A program made the position numbers and the translations under genes. 9,885 nt of DNA from Bacteroidaceae bacterium (GTDB lineage Bacteria; Bacteroidota; Bacteroidia; Bacteroidales; Bacteroidaceae): the NCBI GenBank assembly GCA_017557475.1, contig JAFYYO010000191.1:1-9885 (forward strand), given 5' to 3'. Position 1 is the stretch's first letter; every line of letters begins with the position of its first letter. The notes under the pieces are model-generated. The model saw only the letters and a program-made list of their open reading frames with translations, was not told where the DNA came from and did not search any database. Below are positions 6,501-9,885 of the stretch, piece by piece.

Positions 6501-7388
6501 GGAACGACCTTCTCAGAAGCTCAGCGCATCTTCAGTTCGCAGATACCCAAACATCGTGCTCCTCAGACCTTCCCTGCCCTCGACGATTCAGGTTGGTTCC
6601 TGCTCTGCAACTCCACAGAAAGGAACAGGCAGGCTATACACAGGTCGGGCGATATCACAGAGGGTAAGTGGTATCCTTGCAATGAATACGAAATCTCGCT
6701 TCCTGAAGAGGCTCAGGAAGGTTCTGTATTGGTCATCACGACAGAGGAACTTCAGAGGATATTAGGTTACTTCATCTACGAGGAATGCGACATACTGCCC
6801 ACTGCAGAGAAGGAGCCGCAGATGTGGAAATACGTGACGACTTCTGCCACAAACACCAATTGGACGAAGCAGACCTTCAACGATGCCTCTTGGAGTGAGG
6901 GCTTGTCAGGCTTTGGCATAAGCAGTACTCCTGGCAGCCATGTGAACACTAACTGGACAGGTTCTGTCATTCGCCTTCGTTACCATCTTGACCTGACGGG
7001 ATTCACTCCCGAGCAGATGAAAGCCCTTTCAGCAAGGATTCATCACGACGAGGATGTGACGGTCTATTTCAACGGAGTAGAAGCCTTCCAAGAGAGCGGT
7101 TATCTTACTGCCTACAAGAATATTGTCATCAATCAAGAAGCAATGGATGCCCTGACTCCCGACGACACGAACGTTATCGCCATAGAGTGCATAAACAAAG
7201 GCGGAGGTCAGTATATCGACTTCGGACTGACAGGCATTCGTCCTAACCCGACGAGGATAAAGACAATAATGGACAACGGACAACAGACAACGGACAACGA
7301 AGGCACTTACAATCTTTTAGGTCAGCGCCTCAGTTCGCCTCAGAAGGGAATTAATATTATTAATGGACAAAAAATATTATTAAGATAA
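3561..7388 (+). CDS. Secreted multidomain GH2 glycosidase with GH43-like propeller
   Basis: A retaining exo-beta-glycosidase of family GH2 (beta-galactosidase/glucuronidase clan); the substrate is unknown. The 1275 residues begin with a signal peptide (MKRFTLSTIAAIALVLTF..., cleavage after AFA24). The GH2 sugar-binding domain spans about 50-222 (GGSVPFFFDITPYL; NSGIWQTVWLEPV), an Ig-like domain about 225-318 (LWSPDEPNLY) and a TIM barrel about 319-610. Expected catalytic residues are E445 (VVINEGWG, acid/base) and E515 (CGEFGG, nucleophile), 70 residues apart. Then come a beta-sandwich (628-762), a GH43-like five-bladed propeller (about 783-1085) and a second copy of the sandwich (1088-1230). 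The propeller keeps D948 but has A835 and R999 where the family has its base Asp and acid Glu. A heptamer-encoded linker and a sorting-type tail (1250-1275) end the protein. The frame is open from 3471, but only ATG 3561 gives a signal peptide and avoids the zinc-ribbon gene. GH2 identity is firm; accessory roles are inferred. Confidence 0.9.
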   Translation: MKRFTLSTIAAIALVLTFTENAFAQSTWTKQTAPVMTPWGEQLTAENVWPEYPRPSMKRQEWMNLNGVWRYFKRSSINYDYERRATYFSKAILVPFPVESALSGIMDKSYSSNRRATHMYRRTFTLPESFSGKNILLHFGAVDWRCYVYVNGQLAGTHDGGSVPFFFDITPYLQEGTEQELQVAVWDPTDGGQPNGKQSVSPSGIWYTPNSGIWQTVWLEPVSPTHILSYEPIPDIDNSSVSIKVKTSAPCSLTLKVKDGDNLVAEQTGNSEQTFTLAIPNAKLWSPDEPNLYDLDITINEEGQEIDKVSGYFGMRKFSRAMVDGHPAILLNNKPLYMYGPLDQGWWPDGLLTPPSYEAMVYDLQVMKDFGMNMVRKHIKLENDLWFEWCDRNGLVVWQDMPSGCGSGAIGNIDYAMENFYHENEMLIDATRQHPCIGAWVVINEGWGQHVEQGMGHTHRAVNSVINANHDPGRFVHAVTGWTDVEMGDFLDVHSYPAPGAATNALNERVASCGEFGGINLFIEDHMWAGSDVNYTTVEDADTYTNLYDHYTDRLQELQKEKGLWMSVYTQITDVEQECNGILTYDRKVLKVSPAQQEGMKAKIMRTIDSRYSSATTIVPAGDESSSISWRYTTTEPAEGWNTADFDLTGWKTGTAGFGGGGRTSWTSSDIWIRRNFTINNFDVSRIQDLRLWLFHDEDAEIYINGVLALKVTGYNTKYEQWPLLPEGLQALKLDGTSNLIAIHCKQTTGGQFIDCGLKMRNYTPNSDLQVEPMPERTPAPEFTSASDKAYLMTYTLPTSNKLHYAYSMDGATWKTINGNRSILSGEFEEIELKAPFVRRVNIDGKDIFHLVAGMADNSKPGFYHLQSEDLIHWQTGESGNILAKPSTAAISKAESPEWIYNESSSTFFVYWNAKDGDRSNIYLSTTKDWKRFGSPRAYYSTSYSVYDMHIEKSGDTYTGIFYNSDRNLMQTQFNNLRVTGTTFSEAQRIFSSQIPKHRAPQTFPALDDSGWFLLCNSTERNRQAIHRSGDITEGKWYPCNEYEISLPEEAQEGSVLVITTEELQRILGYFIYEECDILPTAEKEPQMWKYVTTSATNTNWTKQTFNDASWSEGLSGFGISSTPGSHVNTNWTGSVIRLRYHLDLTGFTPEQMKALSARIHHDEDVTVYFNGVEAFQESGYLTAYKNIVINQEAMDALTPDDTNVIAIECINKGGGQYIDFGLTGIRPNPTRIKTIMDNGQQTTDNEGTYNLLGQRLSSPQKGINIINGQKILLR
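7271..7298 (+). repeat. In-frame heptanucleotide tandem repeat (GGACAAC x4)
   Basis: Four adjacent 7-base units, GGACAAC, GGACAAC, AGACAAC and GGACAAC, lie inside the end of the GH2 gene and encode a polar D/N/G/Q/T-rich linker between the last folded domain and the C-terminal tail. Seven is not a multiple of three, so gain or loss of one unit would shift the frame. Reading the shifted frames, gain of a unit gives 18 new codons and then a stop; loss gives an early stop (TAG) within eight codons. In both cases the tail is lost. Confidence 0.88.
7308..7385 (+). other. Putative C-terminal sorting-type tail of the GH2 protein
   Basis: The last 26 residues contain YNLLGQRL, then a short SSPQKG stretch, then GINIINGQKILLR. 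This resembles the short 'YxLxGQR...PxKGIxIxNGKKVxxK' tails found on many secreted Prevotella and Bacteroides proteins, related to the type A sorting domains of the type IX secretion system. If functional, it would direct the enzyme across the outer membrane or to the cell surface. Whether this organism has that system cannot be seen here, and the tail is shorter than a full sorting domain. Confidence 0.6.
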
Positions 7389-7406
7389 GCAATAACAATC
7401 GTTCAA

Positions 7407-7446
7407 ACAAAAATAGCCTGGGGCATCAACCTCAGGCTATTCTTTT
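7407..7446. terminator. Bidirectional terminator between convergent GH2 and M16 genes
   Basis: The arms AATAGCCTGGGG (7412-7423) and CCTCAGGCTATT (7430-7441) pair over 12 bp with one G-T wobble across the loop CATCAA. An A-rich run precedes the left arm and a T-rich run (TTCTTTT) follows the right arm, so a U-tract is present in both directions. It sits 24 bp after the GH2 stop and 20 bp before the M16 stop on the opposite strand, where a shared terminator for convergent genes is expected. Confidence 0.88.
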
Positions 7447-7460
7447 ATGATGGCTCTCGA

Positions 7461-9885
7461 TTAGTATCCGAAGATTTCCTCGAGTGAGACGCGACGGATG
7501 GGACCAATCAGACCGAGAGTAGCCATATCGAGTTCTTTCTCGTTGCCGAGGATGAGGTAGCGGCCCACCTTCTGAGCCATGTACTTCTTCTCGAAGTCAG
7601 CAATGTCCTTCAGGCTGAGCCCCTGCAAGTCCTCGAAAATCTTCTTGTTCACGTCGAAGTCGTAGCCTTGTCGCTTTGCATTGAGGTAAGCCATGATGAC
7701 ACCGAACTTGGTGGTGCGCTGGCTCGCAATCTGCTTCGTGAGGGCATCCTTGGCAATCTGGAAGGCAGCCTCGCTCTCGGGCAAGTTGTCGGTGATTTCG
7801 CGGAACTGGTTGACCGCATCCATCATCTTGTCGTTCTGAGTGATGATGTAGGTAAAGAAGCTCTCGGGCTCGCCCTTCTTCGAGGGTGTGAGATAGTAAG
7901 CTGCAGCGCTATAAGCCAGTCCGCGAGCCTCGCGCATCTCTTGGAAGACGATTCCGTTCATGCCTCCGCCAAAGTATTCGTTGAAGACATCGATTGTGGC
8001 GTGCTCGTCGAGGTTGGTCTCCTTACCTTCATTATAATACATGCGCATGTAGATGTTCTTGGCATCATAAGGTGCGATGATGACCTCGGGCTCCGTAGCC
8101 AATTGCAACTTATAAGGTTCGCCTTCAGGCACAGGCTTCAGGTCTTTCTCTGTGGGATGCAGGTCGGTGACGCACTTGTCAAGTTCATCCTTCGAGAGAG
8201 GACCATAATAGAGGACTTGATGCTCGTACTGGTCGATGTTCTTCAGGAGGTCGAGCAGTTCCTGAGGATTGGTTTCCTGCAACTGCTGAGCCGTCATATT
8301 GTCGCGAAGGGCATTGTGCTCGCCGTACATTCCGTACTGCCCAAGCATAGTGAAGCAACTGCGCTGCTCCGACTTCTGGTCTTGACGGTTCTTCAGGATG
8401 AGCCCTACCATCTGCTCGTAAGCATTCTCGTCAACCTTCGCATTGTGGAGCAGGTCTTCGAGCAGAGCGAGTGCCTCGGACATATTCTCGCTGAGACCGC
8501 TGAGACCAATGGTGATGGCATCTGCATTCACGCTGATGGCATAGTTGCAAGCCATCTTGTAGAACTGTTGCTTAACCTGAGCCGCAGAGAGTTTGTCCGT
8601 GCCGAGATAGTCGATGTAGCTTGCTGCCACGTCGTAGCGGTTGTCGTCTTCCTGACCGAACTCATAGCGGAACTGCAGGTCGAAGAGTTCGTTCTCCTTA
8701 TTCTGCTTGTAGATGACGGGCAAGCCCTTCGCTGTGTCGAAGAACGAGAGGTCTTTCTTGAAGTCGAGGAATAGCGGTTCAATAGGGTCAACCTTTGCCT
8801 CCTGAATGTCGGTGACGAACTGGCTGACGAGGTCGCGATTCGTGGGGATGGGCGTGATGGCAGGCTTGTCAATCTTCTTTTGCGTATTGTCCACACCCTG
8901 ACGCTTATAGACAGTCACGTAGCCCTCGGTGAAGAAGCGATTCGCAAAATCCACAACCTCCTGCTTCGTTATCTTGCTCAGGCGGTCCATCTGCCCAACT
9001 TGTTGCTCCCAATCTATACCGTTGATGAAGGCATCCAGCATCTTGCTCGTGCGAGCCTGATTGTGGTCGAGGCTCCGCAGTTCATTCAGTTTCTTATTGT
9101 TCAGGGCAGAGACGAGCAAATCATCGTCAAAGTCGCCACATTTCAGCTTATTTAATTCTCCCAGCAGGAGTTCCTTCACCTCGTCGAGCGACTGCCCTTC
9201 CTTGGGCATTCCGACCATCAGGAAGAAGCCGTGGTCGAGCATTGCCTCCACTCCCGACTCAGCCTGCATCACCTTCATTTCCTGATTCAGGTCGAGGTCG
9301 AGCAAGCCCGCCCTACCGTTGCAAAGAATGGCATCCACGAGTTCCAAAGTGTCGTTCTGCAGGGAAGAGGCCTTTTCGCAGCGCCAACCCAACCAGATGT
9401 TCTCGGCTTCCTGACCGATGACGGTGGTATCGACAGGGCTTGTAAGCGGCTCCAGTTCGGGGAAAGTGGGCTGACTGACGTCCTCGCCTGGCTTCCACTC
9501 GCCGAAGTACTTCTTGATGATTGCCAACGTCTTGTCGGGGTCGAAGTCGCCTGCCATACAGATAGCCACATTGTTGGGCACATACCACTTGGCGAAGTAG
9601 TTCTTGATGTTCGTGATGGAGGGATTCTTCAGATGTTGCTGCGTGCCGATGGTGGTCTGCGTGCCGTAGGGATGCGTGGGGAAGAGCTTCGCCAGCAGAG
9701 CCTCGTATTGCTTGTTCCCGTCGTCCGAGAGGCCAATGTTGTACTCCTCATAGACAGCCTCCAGCTCGGTGTGGAAGCCGCGAATCACCATATTCTGGAA
9801 GCGGTCGGCCTGCACCTTAGCCCAGTTCTCTATCTCGTTCGAGGGAATGTCCTCAATGTAGCAGGTCACGTCGTTCGAGGTGAAG
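7461..9885 (-). CDS. M16 family zinc metallopeptidase (insulinase-like), 5'-truncated
   Basis: An inverzincin-type peptidase related to pitrilysin and PqqL, of the large two-half architecture (usually about 940 residues) frequent in Bacteroidales, probably periplasmic and degrading peptides. The frame runs off the right edge; 807 residues are visible, starting FTSNDVTCYIEDIP, and the GTG at 9869 is an internal valine. FTSNDVTCY matches the family's 'NAFTSxDxTxY' stretch that follows the HxxEH zinc motif, so that motif should lie about 25-30 residues beyond the window. The third zinc ligand is visible: E40-x6-E47 (ELEAVYEE), with E47 the ligand. The second half begins near residue 350; where active halves have HxxEH it has YIDYLGT, so it is the usual inactive partner. 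It ends with the conserved REARGLAYSAAAYY segment and a final domain. It converges on the GH2 gene and shares its terminator; no functional link to the glycosidases is evident. Confidence 0.93.
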   Translation of the reverse strand, partial: FTSNDVTCYIEDIPSNEIENWAKVQADRFQNMVIRGFHTELEAVYEEYNIGLSDDGNKQYEALLAKLFPTHPYGTQTTIGTQQHLKNPSITNIKNYFAKWYVPNNVAICMAGDFDPDKTLAIIKKYFGEWKPGEDVSQPTFPELEPLTSPVDTTVIGQEAENIWLGWRCEKASSLQNDTLELVDAILCNGRAGLLDLDLNQEMKVMQAESGVEAMLDHGFFLMVGMPKEGQSLDEVKELLLGELNKLKCGDFDDDLLVSALNNKKLNELRSLDHNQARTSKMLDAFINGIDWEQQVGQMDRLSKITKQEVVDFANRFFTEGYVTVYKRQGVDNTQKKIDKPAITPIPTNRDLVSQFVTDIQEAKVDPIEPLFLDFKKDLSFFDTAKGLPVIYKQNKENELFDLQFRYEFGQEDDNRYDVAASYIDYLGTDKLSAAQVKQQFYKMACNYAISVNADAITIGLSGLSENMSEALALLEDLLHNAKVDENAYEQMVGLILKNRQDQKSEQRSCFTMLGQYGMYGEHNALRDNMTAQQLQETNPQELLDLLKNIDQYEHQVLYYGPLSKDELDKCVTDLHPTEKDLKPVPEGEPYKLQLATEPEVIIAPYDAKNIYMRMYYNEGKETNLDEHATIDVFNEYFGGGMNGIVFQEMREARGLAYSAAAYYLTPSKKGEPESFFTYIITQNDKMMDAVNQFREITDNLPESEAAFQIAKDALTKQIASQRTTKFGVIMAYLNAKRQGYDFDVNKKIFEDLQGLSLKDIADFEKKYMAQKVGRYLILGNEKELDMATLGLIGPIRRVSLEEIFGY

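Noticed and set aside
7668..8774. Long open frame (368 codons) on the plus strand, antisense to the M16 gene
   Set aside because: It lies wholly inside the M16 coding region, its translation is rich in V, L and H without any recognisable motif, and it is explained by the codon bias of the opposite strand. Similar antisense shadows occur within the GH3 (997-1725) and GH2 (5436-6179) genes.

Overview
The window looks like a chromosomal segment from a Bacteroidales bacterium, probably close to Prevotella. The reasons are promoters of the Bacteroidetes form TTTG-N19-TAnnTTTG, A-rich leaders without Shine-Dalgarno sites, a C-terminal tail (YNLLGQRL...GINIINGQKILLR) of the kind common on secreted Prevotella/Bacteroides proteins, and a set of secreted glycosidases and an M16 peptidase typical of the group. 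Assignments come from reading motifs by eye, without database searches.

Layout, left to right. (1) 2-673 (+) is the 3' part of fmt, methionyl-tRNA formyltransferase, a housekeeping gene. (2) Eight bases later, 682-2901 (+) is a secreted GH3 beta-glucosidase-like enzyme, ending in a good terminator hairpin (2922-2959). (3) 2902-3345 is non-coding but highly structured: the terminator, an array of near-palindromes with an exact 22-bp period, and two nearly identical 58-bp promoter modules 88 bp apart. (4) 3346-3510 (+) is a 54-residue zinc-ribbon protein directly behind the second promoter. (5) 3561-7388 (+) is a 1275-residue secreted multidomain enzyme: a GH2 glycosidase, then a beta-sandwich, a GH43-like propeller that appears to have lost its catalytic acid and base, a second copy of the sandwich, a GGACAAC heptamer tract and a sorting-type tail. 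(6) A bidirectional terminator (about 7407-7446) separates this from (7) an M16 insulinase-like peptidase on the minus strand (7461-9885), whose 5' end lies beyond the window.

Taken together, the GH3 and GH2 proteins suggest breakdown of plant or host glycans in the periplasm or at the cell surface. No SusC/SusD pair or dedicated regulator is visible, so this cannot be called a polysaccharide utilization locus from the window alone. The small zinc-ribbon gene and the GH2 gene probably share the tandem promoters, since only 50 bp with no clear promoter separates them.

I see no phage, CRISPR, toxin-antitoxin, transposase, tRNA or rRNA, and no obvious new multi-gene system. The points most worth following up are the inactive-looking GH43 domain, the heptamer tract that could switch the sorting tail on or off, the 22-bp palindrome array and the duplicated promoter.
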